Positions 1-11,200 of a stretch of DNA of 64,000 nt are shown here, in pieces. Under the pieces are notes generated by a model. That model was not told the DNA's origin. It did no database searches and saw nothing but the letters and a program-made list of their open reading frames with translations. This DNA is from Nocardia fluminea (lineage in GTDB: Bacteria > Actinomycetota > Actinomycetes > Mycobacteriales > Mycobacteriaceae), in contig NZ_PJMW01000002.1 in the NCBI RefSeq assembly GCF_002846365.1, positions 868,001 to 932,000 of the forward strand, read 5' to 3'. The first letter of the stretch is position 1. The number at the start of each line of letters is the position of its first letter. Both the position numbers and the translations under genes were made by a program.

Positions 1-806
1 CGGTACACGCTGGAGGCGTTGATGCCGACGGCGGCGCCGATCTCCTCGATGCCGGACTCGTGATACCCGTTGCGGCCGAAGATCCGGATGGCCTCGGTGA
101 GCAGCTGTTCACGTTTCGAGGTGACCGGCAGGCCGCGTGGCTGCCGGTCCGGTTCGGCCGCGGCGGGCGTCGGCGGCAGCTCGGCGCGCACGATCGCCCA
201 GGCCATCTCGAGCTGCACCGCGAGCATGCGGCCGTGCGAGAGGGTGGTGCGGTGCGCGGCGATGCTGGCCAGCGAACTCAGCGCGCCGACCGCGAGCAGG
301 ATGACGTCGTCCGCGCTCGCCTCCGGCCGGACCTCGGCGATCCGCGCGGCGACGTTGGCCTCGAGTTCGCGATAGAACGCGCGAATGCGCACCCGGTCGT
401 CGGGCTCGAGGTAGCGGCGTTCCCAGCGGTAGAGCCCGGCCTCGCGGCGGATGTCGATATTGCGTTCGGCGACGGCGGTGAGCACCGCGTCGAGCCTGGC
501 TTCCGCGCTCAGCGAGGGGTCGTCGGCCGCGGCGGCGACATCGCGCAAACCCCGAGCACCCTCTTCGGCGGCGGCGACGAGCAACGCGTATTTGTTCGCG
601 AAGTGGCGGTACAGCGCGGGTCCCGAGATGCCGACTTCCGCGGCGATCTCGTCCACCCCGACCGGGTAGTAGCCGCGCGCGCTGAACGCACGGGCGGCGG
701 CCCGCATGATCTGCATCTTGCGGTCCTTCGGTCTGCGGCGCACGACGCGGGCAGGTGCGGTCGTCGGCTCGCGGGCCTGTTCGGCCTCACTGCGATCGGC
801 GACCAT
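1..806 (-). CDS. TetR-family regulator with two HTH domains (3' end cut by window edge)
   Basis: The protein starts with ATG at 806-804 (MVADRSEAEQ) and runs off the left edge after about 268 residues, so its C-terminus is missing. Two TetR_N-type DNA-binding domains are visible. The first covers about residues 30-85, with the helix-turn-helix around VDEIAAEVGISGPALYRHF. The second starts about residue 230 with RELLTEAIRIFGRNGYHESG and the recognition helix INASSVYR at the cut. Between them lies a helical ligand-binding type segment. Tandem TetR proteins of this layout occur in mycobacteria and nocardiae, often beside lipid genes, but the ligand here is unknown. It is transcribed in the same direction as the mycolyltransferase-like gene and separated from it by a terminator-like hairpin, so it is probably its own unit. 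Family sure; target inferred. Confidence 0.85.
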   Translation of the reverse strand, partial: MVADRSEAEQAREPTTAPARVVRRRPKDRKMQIMRAAARAFSARGYYPVGVDEIAAEVGISGPALYRHFANKYALLVAAAEEGARGLRDVAAAADDPSLSAEARLDAVLTAVAERNIDIRREAGLYRWERRYLEPDDRVRIRAFYRELEANVAARIAEVRPEASADDVILLAVGALSSLASIAAHRTTLSHGRMLAVQLEMAWAIVRAELPPTPAAAEPDRQPRGLPVTSKREQLLTEAIRIFGRNGYHESGIEEIGAAVGINASSVY

Positions 807-832
807 GCACTCACTTTCCGTTGCGCGAACCG

Positions 833-849
833 GGTTGGACCAGTCAACC
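833..849. promoter_or_regulatory. Candidate operator upstream of the TetR gene
   Basis: GGTTG (833-837) and CAACC (845-849) form an inverted repeat with a 7-nt centre, 27 bp before the TetR start codon. Position and symmetry fit an autoregulatory TetR operator. The arms are short, so this is tentative. Confidence 0.35.
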
Positions 850-896
850 TAAGTTAACCACAATTCGCAAACGTCGAGGGCAGGTCGAGGAAATGG

Positions 897-935
897 AACC
901 GCCCCGGCAGCGACGTGCTCGCCGACGGGGCGGTT
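897..935 (-). terminator. Terminator-like hairpin after the mycolyltransferase-like gene
   Basis: AACCGCCCCG (897-906) pairs perfectly over 10 bp with CGGGGCGGTT (926-935), with a 19-nt loop. It lies 16 bp downstream of the minus-strand stop codon at 951-953 and has no clear U-tract, which is common in actinobacteria. Confidence 0.55.
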
Positions 936-950
936 CGGGAGAAGCGGTGG

Positions 951-2015
951 TTACAGGCCGAGTCCGCGGGCCAGGGTCGGCCAGGACAGCTTCAGCTCGT
1001 CCTTCCAGTAGCCCCAGGAGTGGGTGCCGCTGGGACGGAAGTTGAAGGTCGCCGGGATACCCAGCTCGTTGAGCCGGTTGGCCAGGTTGTGCGTGCAGTA
1101 GTTGGTGCCCGCCTCGATGACGCCACCGATGACGATCTGGTTGGCCAGACCGTAGGCGCCGGGCAGCGCGTACTCACCGTCGAGGGTGTCGTACGGGCCG
1201 GGCAGGCCGTTGCCGGTGGAGATGTAGAGGTCGACGCCGCGCAGACCCTCGGCGTTCACGTACGGGTCGTTCTTGACCCATTCCTCCGAGCCCTGCGGTC
1301 CCCACATGTTCATGGTGTCGCCGCCGCCCCAGGTCTCGACCGTGAGCTTCACGAATTCCGAACCGACGGGGTCGGAGGTCTGCGCGCACCCGCTGTACGC
1401 CGCGGCCGCTTTGTACAGGCCGGGCTTGGCGATCGGCAGCGCGAGCACGGTGGTGCCGGAGGTGGACAGGCCCGCGATGGCGTTCACGCCGTTGGTGCCG
1501 AGCGCGCCGTCGACCAGCGGCGGCAGTTCCTCGGTGAAGAAGGTCTTCCACTTGTTACGGCCGACGACCGGGTCGTCGTTGATCCAGTCGGTGTAGTAGC
1601 TCCAGGCGCCACCGATCGGCTGGATGACGTTGACGTTCTTGTCGCCGAGGAACTGGAGTGCGTCGGTCTTGGCCACCCACGACGCCGAATCCTCGCCGCC
1701 GCCCGCACCGTTGAGCAGGTACAGGGTGGGGCGCGGGACCGAGGCATCGGCGGGGCGCTGCACGTCGACGATGATGTTCTGGTCCATGGCCGCGGAGTAC
1801 ACGTGCAGTCGCAGACTGCGCGAGTCCTTCACTTCGGCCTTGACGATCTTGGACCCGTCCTCGGAGACGGGGTTGGCGAGCAGGCTCTTGGAATCGATGA
1901 TCGGGTCAGCGGATGCCGGGCTCGCGCCGAGGCCGGACATCAGTCCCGCCGCCACTGCCGTTGCCGCGATCATCGCCGCGGCCCGGAGGCCCCGGCGCCG
2001 GGTGTGCCGACGCAT
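951..2015 (-). CDS. Secreted mycolyltransferase-like esterase (antigen 85 / esterase D family)
   Basis: This is a 354-residue exported alpha/beta-hydrolase of the antigen 85 family, whose members transfer mycolic acids onto trehalose and arabinogalactan outside the membrane. It has a twin-arginine-rich, hydrophobic signal peptide (residues 1-36, likely cut at ASA|D). The nucleophile elbow is GLSTSG (Ser184), a Glu sits in VIEAGTNYC (Glu301), and the histidine is in GTHSWGYW (His332), matching the Ser-Glu-His triad of Ag85. The elbow reads STSG rather than the SMAG/SMSG usual in Ag85, so the acyl donor or acceptor may differ. I chose the ATG at 2015-2013 because GAAGGTG lies 8 nt upstream; an upstream in-frame start would add a non-signal-like extension. 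Its presence argues for a mycolate-producing host. Confidence 0.88.
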   Translation of the reverse strand: MRRHTRRRGLRAAAMIAATAVAAGLMSGLGASPASADPIIDSKSLLANPVSEDGSKIVKAEVKDSRSLRLHVYSAAMDQNIIVDVQRPADASVPRPTLYLLNGAGGGEDSASWVAKTDALQFLGDKNVNVIQPIGGAWSYYTDWINDDPVVGRNKWKTFFTEELPPLVDGALGTNGVNAIAGLSTSGTTVLALPIAKPGLYKAAAAYSGCAQTSDPVGSEFVKLTVETWGGGDTMNMWGPQGSEEWVKNDPYVNAEGLRGVDLYISTGNGLPGPYDTLDGEYALPGAYGLANQIVIGGVIEAGTNYCTHNLANRLNELGIPATFNFRPSGTHSWGYWKDELKLSWPTLARGLGL

Positions 2016-2113
2016 CAATTTCGCACCTTCGCTTCGTCTCGAATTCCGATTCGGTCCGTGCTCCCAACAGGGCACGAAGTTGCAACACGCCAGACCCTAC
2101 GGGTTATCCGGTG

Positions 2114-2141
2114 GTTACAACAGGGGTAATCGTTACAACAG
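2114..2141. repeat. Direct repeat GTTACAACAG in the mycolyltransferase-like gene promoter region
   Basis: The 10-mer GTTACAACAG occurs at 2114-2123 and again at 2132-2141, 18 bp apart start to start, about 100 bp upstream of the mycolyltransferase-like start codon. Phased direct repeats suggest a regulator bound as a tandem dimer. The TGTAAC cores (minus strand) resemble the GTNAC half-sites reported for MtrA, a regulator of cell-wall genes; that link is inference only. Confidence 0.4.
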
Positions 2142-2179
2142 CGCGGTCACATCATGCCTCACCGGCAGCCGTGATGCCA

Positions 2180-2220
2180 TCGCGCCCCGGCGTTCATGTT
2201 TCGCGCCCTGGCGTTCACGT
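2180..2220. repeat. Two tandem 20-nt imperfect repeats at the NRPS D stop
   Basis: Units 2180-2199 and 2201-2220 (pattern TCGCGCCCYGGCGTTCAYGT) differ at two positions with a 21-nt period. The second unit ends inside the NRPS D stop codon (TGA at 2222-2220, minus strand). No clear terminator hairpin was found in 2016-2219, so this repeat is the main structure downstream of the operon. Confidence 0.6.
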
Positions 2221-5200
2221 CACCGTGCCCCGGCCGCGCGGTCACCGGCATCGAGCAGCTCGGCCAGTCGCGGCCCGATCTCCGCCAGCGCCTGCGGCGA
2301 GGTCATCTGATCATGCACCACCGCGACCGGCCGATCACGCACCGCGCCGTCGACATACGGGGCCCAATTGGCCGCCGCCGTCTCGTGTCCGAGCGCGCTG
2401 AAGTACTCGAGCCTGCCGCGGAACACCGCGGGCCGGTGTTCGGCGATCAGCTCGGCCGAGCGCACCGCGCTGCGATAGATCCGGCGCACCCGTTCGGGCG
2501 TGAGCACAGCCATGTTGGCCGGGATGATCGCGTGCAGCGCGGCCAGCGCGTCGTCGCTGAGTTCGCGCACCCCCGCGGCGGGCAGCGCCGCGCTGATGTC
2601 GACACCGAGTTCGGCGAGCGCGTCTCTGACCGCCGTGTGGAAGTCGGGGACATCGATATCGGGATGGGAGTCCAGCATCGCCAGCAGCGACACCTGCTCC
2701 CCCGCCGCCTGGAGTTCGGTGGCGACGGCGTGGGCGAGCACACCGCCCAGCGACCAGCCCATCAACCGGTACGGGCCGTGCGGCTGCTGGGTTCTGATCT
2801 CGGCGGCGTAGCGGCGCGCCATCTCGGCGAGGGTGCCCGGCAGGTAGCCCGCCTCGCTCAGCGCGGGCGACTGGAGGCCGAAGATCGGCCGCCGAGCCGG
2901 AATGTACTGCGCCAGACCGGCGTAGCACCAGGACAGCCCGTACATCGGGTGGATGCAGAACAGTGCCCCGCCTGCCTCGGTGCCGTGCGGCACCCGGTTG
3001 CGGATGGCCAGCAGGACGCCGAGGGCGTCGTCGGATTCGAGGTCGGAGGCGAGGTCGTGGTCGCCGCCCGCGGACTGGGTGGCGTCGATCCGCTCGGCCA
3101 GCGCGGCGACGGTGGCGTCGGTGAAGAACCACTGCACCCGCACCTCGGCGCCAACCCTGGTGCGCAGGCGGCTGATGGCCTTGGTGGCGACCAGGGAGTT
3201 GCCGCCCAGTTCGAAGAAGTCGTCGTCGAGGCCGACCTTGCCCGCCCCGAGCACCTCCGCGTACACCTCGGCGACCGCGCGCTGCAACGGCGTGGTCGGC
3301 GGGCGGTAGGCGCGGGTGGTGAAGGCGGGGACGGGCAGGGCCTTGCGGTCGAGCTTGCCGCTGGCATTGAGCGGCAGCGAACTCAGGATCACCACTGTCG
3401 ACGGAACCATGTACGACGGGAGCGCCGCCCTGGCATGGGCGAGCAGGGCGACTTGATCGAAACCGGCAGTAGTGGTGCCGCTTTCGATCGAGTAACCCTC
3501 CGGTCGAGCCGGTGCACGAGGCTCCTCGACCGGCGTCTCGGCGGGCACCACGTAGCCGACCAGGCGATCGCCGGTCGGGCCGTGGACCAGTGCGACAGCG
3601 GCGTGGCGAACGCTGTGATGATCGCGCAGGACCGCCTCCACCTCACCGAGTTCGATGCGCTGACCGCGCAGCTTCACCTGGAAGTCACTGCGGCCCAAGT
3701 ATTCCAGGCTGTGGCAGGCGGTGAAGCGCACGACGTCGCCGGTGCGATAGAGCCTGCCGCCGCCGGGATGGGCGACAAAGCGTTCGGCCGTGAGGGTGGG
3801 CGCGCCGAGGTAGCCGCGCGCCAGCTGCACCCCTTCCAGGTACAGCTCCCCCGCGGTGCCGGGCGGGACGGGCCGCAGTTGCCGATCGAGCACGTGGACG
3901 CGCGTGTTGGCGACCGGGCCGCCGATCGGGATGTTGACGGCGGGGCCGGCTTCGACCTGCGCCGCGGTCACCACCGTGGCTTCGGCCGGGCCGTACCAGT
4001 TGAGCAGCGTCGCCGCGGGCAGCACCTGGGCGAACCGGCGGGCGGTCGAGGACGACAGCGCCTCGCCCGCCGCGAAGACCCTGCGTAGCGAGGGGAATTC
4101 GCCGTCGCCACGATCGGCGAGGAAGGCATCGAGCATCGACGGCACGAAATGCACGGTGGTGACGGCGTGTTCGGTGATCACCTCGGCCAGGTAGGCCGGA
4201 TCACGGTGACCGTCGGGCGCGGCGATCACCACGGTGGCGCCGGTCTGCAACGGCCACAGCAACTCCCAGGTGGAGATGTCGAAGGTGACCGGAGTCTTGT
4301 GCAGGACCACGTCGCCGGGCGCGTGCGGGTAGGTGCGCTGCGCCCAGCGGAACTGGTTGACCAGCTGCCGGTGCGTCAGCATGACGCCCTTGGGGAGCCC
4401 GGTGGACCCGGAAGTGTGGATGACGTAGGCGAGGTTGTCGGACTTCGGCAGTTCCAGATCCGCCACTTCACCACTGACAGCGCCTATTTCGACCACCGGG
4501 ATGTCGGCGGTGGTGGTGAAGCCGGCGGTGGCGAGCACACAGATCGGCGCGGCCGAAGCCAGCACCCGCTCGGTTCGCTCGGCGGGGTGGTCGGGATCGA
4601 CCGGTACGTACGCCGCACCGGTGCGCAGCACCGCGTAGATCGCGGTCACCAGGTCGATTCCGCGCCGCAGCGCGACCGCGACGAGCGTTTCCGGGCGGGC
4701 GCCCCGCGCACGGAGGAAAGCGGCGAGCCCGCGCACACGGTCGTCGAATTCCGCGTAGGTGCAGGTGGTGTCACCGTCGATCAGCGCGACGGCCTGTGGG
4801 GTGCGCTCGACCTGCGCGTCGAACAGGGACAGCAGAGTCGCCTCGTCGAGCAGTTCGGGCGCGTCGGTGGCGTTGACCGCCGCCAGGGTGGCGCGCTCCT
4901 CCGCGAGCAGCACGTCGATGTCGGCGATGCGAGCCTGCGGGTTCGCGATGAATCGGGCCAGCAGCATCGAAAAGCGTTGTGCCAGCGCGGTGGCGGTGTC
5001 CTCGCCGAAGACGTCGCGCAGGTACTTCAGCGAGACCCGCAGCTGCCCGTCGGCGACCACCTGCACGGTGAGTGGGTAGTGGGTGCCGTTGGCGGCGTCC
5101 ATCCCGGTGACGGCGGCGGACCCGGAAGCGGCCGCCGCCAGGCCGGCACGGTCGACCGGGAACGACTCGAAGACGACGAGCGAATCGAACAGCGCGTCGA

Positions 5201-8200
5201 TGCCCGCGATCTCCTGGATCTCACCGAGACCGAGGTAGTGGTGCTCGAGCAGTGCGGCCTGATCGTCCTGCAAGGCGCGCAGCAATTCGGCGACGGTGTC
5301 GCCCGGCCGCAACCGCACGCGAACGGGAATGGCGTTGAGGAACAGCCCGACCATCCGCTCGACGCCGTCGAGCTCGGCGGGCCTGCCGGAGACCGTGGCG
5401 CCGAACACCACGTCGTCGCGATCCACGAGCCGCGCGATGAGCAGACCCCATGCCGCCTGGACCACGGTGTTCACCGTGACGCCGAGACTCGCGGCGAGTT
5501 CGCTCAGCGCGATGGTGTCCGCCGGAGCGAGGGCGAATCCGGTTTCGCCTGTTCCCGTGGCGATCTCGCGGCCCTGGTCGACGGGGGCGAGCGGTGTGGG
5601 CTCGGCCAGGCCGGTGAGCGCGGTGCGCCAGGCCGTCCTGGCGGCTTCGAGATCCTGGTCGACGAGCCAGGCCAGGTAGTCGCGGTAGGGCGCGACCTTC
5701 GGTAGCCGCCTGCTCCGCCCGCCGACCACGTACGCGGTGAGCAGTTCCTGCAGCAGCAGCGGGGTGGACCAGCCGTCGATCAGGATGTGATGGCTGGTGA
5801 CGAGCAGGTGCGCGGTCTCGGGGGTGCGCACCAGGGTGAACCGCAGCAGCGGCGCGGTGGCCATGTCGAAGTGCGTGGCCAGGTCGGCGGCGCGGATGCG
5901 CTGGTAGGCGGCGTCGTCGGCGTCGATGACCTGCCACGGCACGTCGATGTCGTCGAGCACCACCTGTAGTGGGGTGCCCGCGGCGTCGGTGGCGAAGGCG
6001 ACGCGCAGGTTGTCGTGCCGGTCGAGCACGGCCTGTGCCGCCTCGTGTAGTCGCTGCGCGTCCACCGACAGGTCGAGGTCGAGGACGAACTGGGTGATGT
6101 AGGGGTCGACCGAGTTCTCCGCGAGCAGCGCGTGGAACAGCATCCCCGATTGCAGCGGGGTCACCGGCCACACGTCGCTGAGCAGCGGGTAGCGGCGGAC
6201 CAGGCGGGTCAGTTCGGTCTGGCCGAGACGCACCAGCGGGAAGTCCGAGGGCGTGAATCCGCCCGCGCCGGGCTGCAATCCGTGCTCGGCCAGGCCGCCG
6301 AGGGCGCGGATCCAGTGTTCGGCGAAGGTCTTCACGGCGTCGGCGGTGAGGACGGCGGTGGCGTAGTCGAACCGGGCGACCAGACCGTCATCGGTCGCGT
6401 CGACCGTGAGCACCAGTACGAGGTCGTCGGCGGCGACATCGGTGTGCACGCGGGCTGGGCGCAGGTCGCGCAGACGGACCGCGAATCGGCCGCGATCCAG
6501 CGTGCGGACGCTGTCGGCGGTCTCGGTGTCCAGGTAGCGGAGCAGGCCGAAACCGGCGCCGTGGGCCGGGACCGCGCGACGCAGTTCCTTGATCTGGGCC
6601 AGGGCCGTGCCCGCGGCGGGACCGCCGACGAGCGCGTCGGCGACGTCGATGCCGTCCAGGCGCAGCGCGAGCGGGTAGTCGGTGGTGAACCCGCCGACGA
6701 CGTTCTCCGCGTCGGGCCTGCCGAGCAGGCGCTGGTCGGCGCGCAAGCGCACCACCGTGCCGATCGCCCGGGCCACGGCGGTGTCGGCCGCCGTGTGCAA
6801 GGCCAGCGCGGCGGCGGTGAGCAGCACCTCGTCGACCGTGGCGCGGTAGGCGTCGGCGACGGTGCGCACGGCGGTGGTGCCCTCGCCCGTGATGCTCAGC
6901 GAGACCCGGTTGCGTTGCGTCAGATCGGCGGGGTCGTCCGCCCTGGAGCGGATCGCGCGGTGCCAGTACTCGCGTTCGGCCCGCGCCGCGGCGGTGGACG
7001 GGTACGCGGCGAGGCGGCGGACCAGGTCACCGAGCCCGGCATCGGGTCCGGCCGGTGCGGCGTGGCGGCCGCGGCTCCATGCCGTGGTCAGCTGGTCGAC
7101 CACCGCACGCCACGAGTTCTCGTCGAGGACAAGGGCATTCGCGACCACGACCAGGGTGGCCGCGCTACCGGCGTCGCCGGTGAGGACGAAGTGGATATTG
7201 CGGCCCTCGTCCGGATCGAGCGCCGCGGCGGCGGCGGCCACGATGTCGTCGACGGGCAGCGAGGACTCACCGTCTTCGCTGTCGAGCTTGCGGAAGGCGC
7301 CGCCGATGCGTTCGTCGGGCGGCGGGATGCGCAGCACCGGGGTGTCGCCGGTCCGGTCGAGCAGCGCCCACAGCATCGGATGCTGGTTCATCACCGCGGC
7401 CGCGGCGGCGGCGACGGCGTCGTCCGGGCAGCCGGCAGGCACCTCGAGCAGCACCGCGCGGGGTTCGACCGCGGCCTGGCCCGCTTCGGCGAGCTGGGCG
7501 GCGGTCGCGGTGAGTGGGAGCGTGGCCGACGGGACACTCGGCGCGACGGCGACTTCGGCGCGTCCGGCGAGCGCGGCGACGGTGCGGGCGTCGAACAGGT
7601 CACGCGGTCGCAGGACCACGCCGGCGGCCGTGGCCCGCGACACCACCTGGATGGCGGTGATGCTGTCGCCGCCGAGGGCGAAGAAGTCGTCGTCGAGGCC
7701 GACCCGGTCGTGGGCGAGGACGTCGGCGATCACCCGGGCGATGGTCTTCTCGGCGGCGGTGCGGGGCGGGCGGTATTCGCCGCGGGCGGCGATCGGGTCC
7801 GGCAGCGCACGCCGATCCAGTTTGCCGACGGGAGTCAGCGGGATCTCGTCGAGCACGATGATCGCGGCGGGCACCATGTAGTCGGGCAGCACCCGCGCGG
7901 CCAGCGCCGTGAGTTCGGCGGTGTCGAGTTGCCTGCCCTCGTCGGCCAGGACGTAGGACACCAGCATCGTCGAGCCGGTGCCGTTGTCGCGGCCGAGGGT
8001 GGCGACCCAGGCCACGCCGGGCGCCGCGGCCAGCACGGCGTCGATCTCGCCGAGCTCGATGCGCAGACCACGGATCTTGACCTGGAAGTCGTTGCGGCCC
8101 TGGAACTCCAGGATGTCGCCACGGCGGCGAACGAGATCGCCGGTGCGATACAGGCGGGCGCCCTCGGGGCCGAAAGGGTCGGCGACGAAGCGCGCGGCCG

Positions 8201-11200
8201 TGAGGGCGGGGCGCCGGTGGTAGCCGCGGGCGAGTTGGATGCCGCCGAGGTAGAGCTCGCCGGTGACGCCCTCGGGGACCGGACGAAGGCGTTCGTCGAG
8301 GATCAGGGCGCGGATACCGCGGATCGGGCCGCCCATGTGGACAGAGTCCCCCGGGTGCAGCGCGTCGCTGATGGCGGTCATGACGGTGGTCTCGGTGGGG
8401 CCGTAGCCATTGTGGAAGTGCCGCTGGGGCAGGGTGTTCCAGCGTGCGGCCAGATCGGCGGGTACGTGCTCGCCGCCGACGATCAGGGTGCGCAGACCGG
8501 GGACGCCCTCGGGGTCGAGGGTGGCCAGGACCGAGGGGGTCAGGAACGTGTGGGTGACGCCCTCGGTGCGGATCAGCTCGGCGAGCTCGGTGCCGCCGAC
8601 CGACCCGGCGGGAGCGACCACCAGGGTGCCCGCGCCGCCGATGGCCAGCAGCAGTTCCAGCACGGACGCGTCGAACGACGGGGAAGCGAAAGCCAGTGCG
8701 CGCGTGCCGGAGTCGAGCCGGTAGCGCTGTTTCTGCTCGGCGCAGAAGTTGGCGAGCCCGGCGTGGGTGACGACCACGCCCTTGGGCAGTCCGGTCGAAC
8801 CAGAGGTGTAGATCATGTACGCGGCGTTGCCGGTGCTCGGCGGGGTGAGCAGTTCGATCTCGCGCAGGCCGACGGTGGCGCAGCCGGCGATCTCGGCGGT
8901 GAACGCCCGATCGTCGAGCGCCATCCAGCCGCCGTCACCGGGCAGCGCGGGCAATCCGGCGAGTTCGGCGGCGAGGGTGATGCCGAAGACGGCACCCGAG
9001 TCGGTGACCATGTGGCTGATCCGCTCAGCCGGGTAGCCCGGGTCGATCGGCACGATCACCGCACCGGTGCGCGCGATCGCCCAGACCGCCAGCACCGACT
9101 CCACCGAGCGCCGGATCGCCACGGCGACAGCGGCTTCCGGACCTGCGCCACGGGCGATCAATCCACGGGCCAGCTGGTTGGCGGCGGCATCGAGTTCGGT
9201 GTAGGTGAATCCGCGCCCGTCACCGCGCAGGGCGATCCCGGTCGGATTGGCGCGCACCGCGTCGTCCATCAGCTGGGCGAGGGTGCGTTCCGGCTCGGCC
9301 ACCGGACCGGCGAAGGTGATGTTCGCGTGGAATTCGGCGGGGTCGAGCAGGTCGATATCGCCGACGGCGAGAGCGGGATCGGCGGCGACGGCAGCGAGCA
9401 GGCGGACGAATCGCGCACCGAAACTGCGCACCGTCTCGGCATCGAACAGATCTGTGGCGTAAGCGAACTCGGCGTGCATGCCGCCGTTGTCCTGCTGCTC
9501 GCGCACGGTGAGCAACAGGTCGAACTTGGCCTCGGCGGTGCGGGCGTCGAGCGCGCCCACCGTGATCCCCGGCAGTTCGAAGGCGACCGGGGCGAGGTTC
9601 TCGAACGACAGCGCCACCTGGAACAGTGGGTGCCTGCCTGCCGACCGCGCGGGCTGGATCGCCTCGACCACCCGCTCGAACGGGATATCGGCGTGGGCGA
9701 AGGCGCGCAGATCGGTGTCGCGGGTCTGCGACAGCAGCGCGGTGAACGGATCGCTTTCGGCGATCCGGCTGCGCAGCACCAGAGTGTTGACGAACATGCC
9801 GACCAGATCGTCGAGCTCACGGGCGCCACGGCCCGCGATCGGGGTCCCGATGGCGACGTCGGCGGTGCCGCTGAGCCTGGCCAGCAGCACCGCGAGCGCG
9901 GCCTGCACGACCATGAACACCGTCACGCCCTGCGCGCGAGCCAGTCCGGCGAGTTCGGCGTGCAGCGCGGCGTCGATCTCGAAGGTGCTGGTGGCGCCCG
10001 CGAAGGACTGGACCGCCGGGCGCGGGCGGTCGGCGGGGAGCGTGATCTCCTCCGGCAGGCCGGCGAGCTCGTCGTGCCAGTAGGCCAGCTGGGCGGCGGC
10101 CGTGGATGTGGGGTCGGCCTCGTCGCCGAGTGAATCACGTTGCCACACCGCGTAATCGGCGTATTGCAGCGGCAGCGGTGCCCACGCGGGCGGGGCGCCC
10201 GCCGTGCGCGCGGTGTAGGCGAGGACGAGGTCGCGAGTGAGCGGCCCCATGGAGAAACCGTCGGCGCTGATGTGGTGGGCGACGAACACCAGCACGTGAT
10301 CGTCGGCGCCGAGGCGCAGCAACCGCAAGCGGACCGGGGGCTCGGCGGTGACGTCGAACCCGGCGGCCACGATTCGGCGCACCTCGTCGGCGAGGTGGTC
10401 GGGGGCGACCTCGACCGGCGTGAGGTCGAGGCGCACCGCGCCGGGCGCGAGCACATCCTGGAACGGCACGTCCCCGCGCGCCGGGTAGCGGGTGCGCAAT
10501 ACCTCGTGCCGGGCGAACAGGTCGGCGACGGCGAGTCCGAGGGCGGGCAGGTCGAGCGCACCGGTGAGACGGATCGCGGCCGGGATGTTGTAGACGGTCG
10601 CGTCGGGATCGAGCCGGTTGAGCAGCCACATCCGCTGCTGGGCCAGCGACAGCGGCACCCGCTGCGGGCGCGGGCCCGCATGCAGCCGTGGCGCGGTGGC
10701 CTCGTCCGATCGGTGCACGCGCAGGGCGAGGTCGGCCACCGTCGGCGCCTCGAACAGCAACCGCACGCCGACCGCCCGATCGAGTGCCGTACCGATCCGG
10801 GCGGCGGCCCTGGTGGCGAGGAGCGAGTTGCCGCCGAGGGCGAAGAAGTCGTCGTCGGCGCCGACGGAAGCCACCCCGAGGATTTCGCCGTAGACCTCCG
10901 CGACCACCTGCTCGGTGGGCGTCGCGGGAGCACGGAAGGCAGCGGCCTCGAAGACCGGCGCGGGCAGCGCCTTTCGATCCAGCTTGCCGTTGACGGTGTA
11001 GGGCAGTTCGTCGAGGACGACGAAGGCGTCGGGTACCAGGTAGGCCGGTAGCTTGTCCCCCAGCGCGGACTTCAGCTGGGCGACATCGAGATCCGCGCCC
11101 ACCACATAGGCGACAAGCCGATCACCGAAACGGTCGTCGGTACGGGCGAGCACCGCGGCCTGCGTCACTCCGGGCTGCCCGAGCAGCACAGCTTCCACCT

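Noticed and set aside
6132..10133. Very long plus-strand open frame opposite NRPS D (similar ones at 19616-23701, 29273-33007 and 2196-4088)
   Set aside because: They lie antisense to clear NRPS domains, are rich in Gly/Arg/Val/His with no domain similarity, and arise because GC-rich codon use on one strand suppresses stops on the other.
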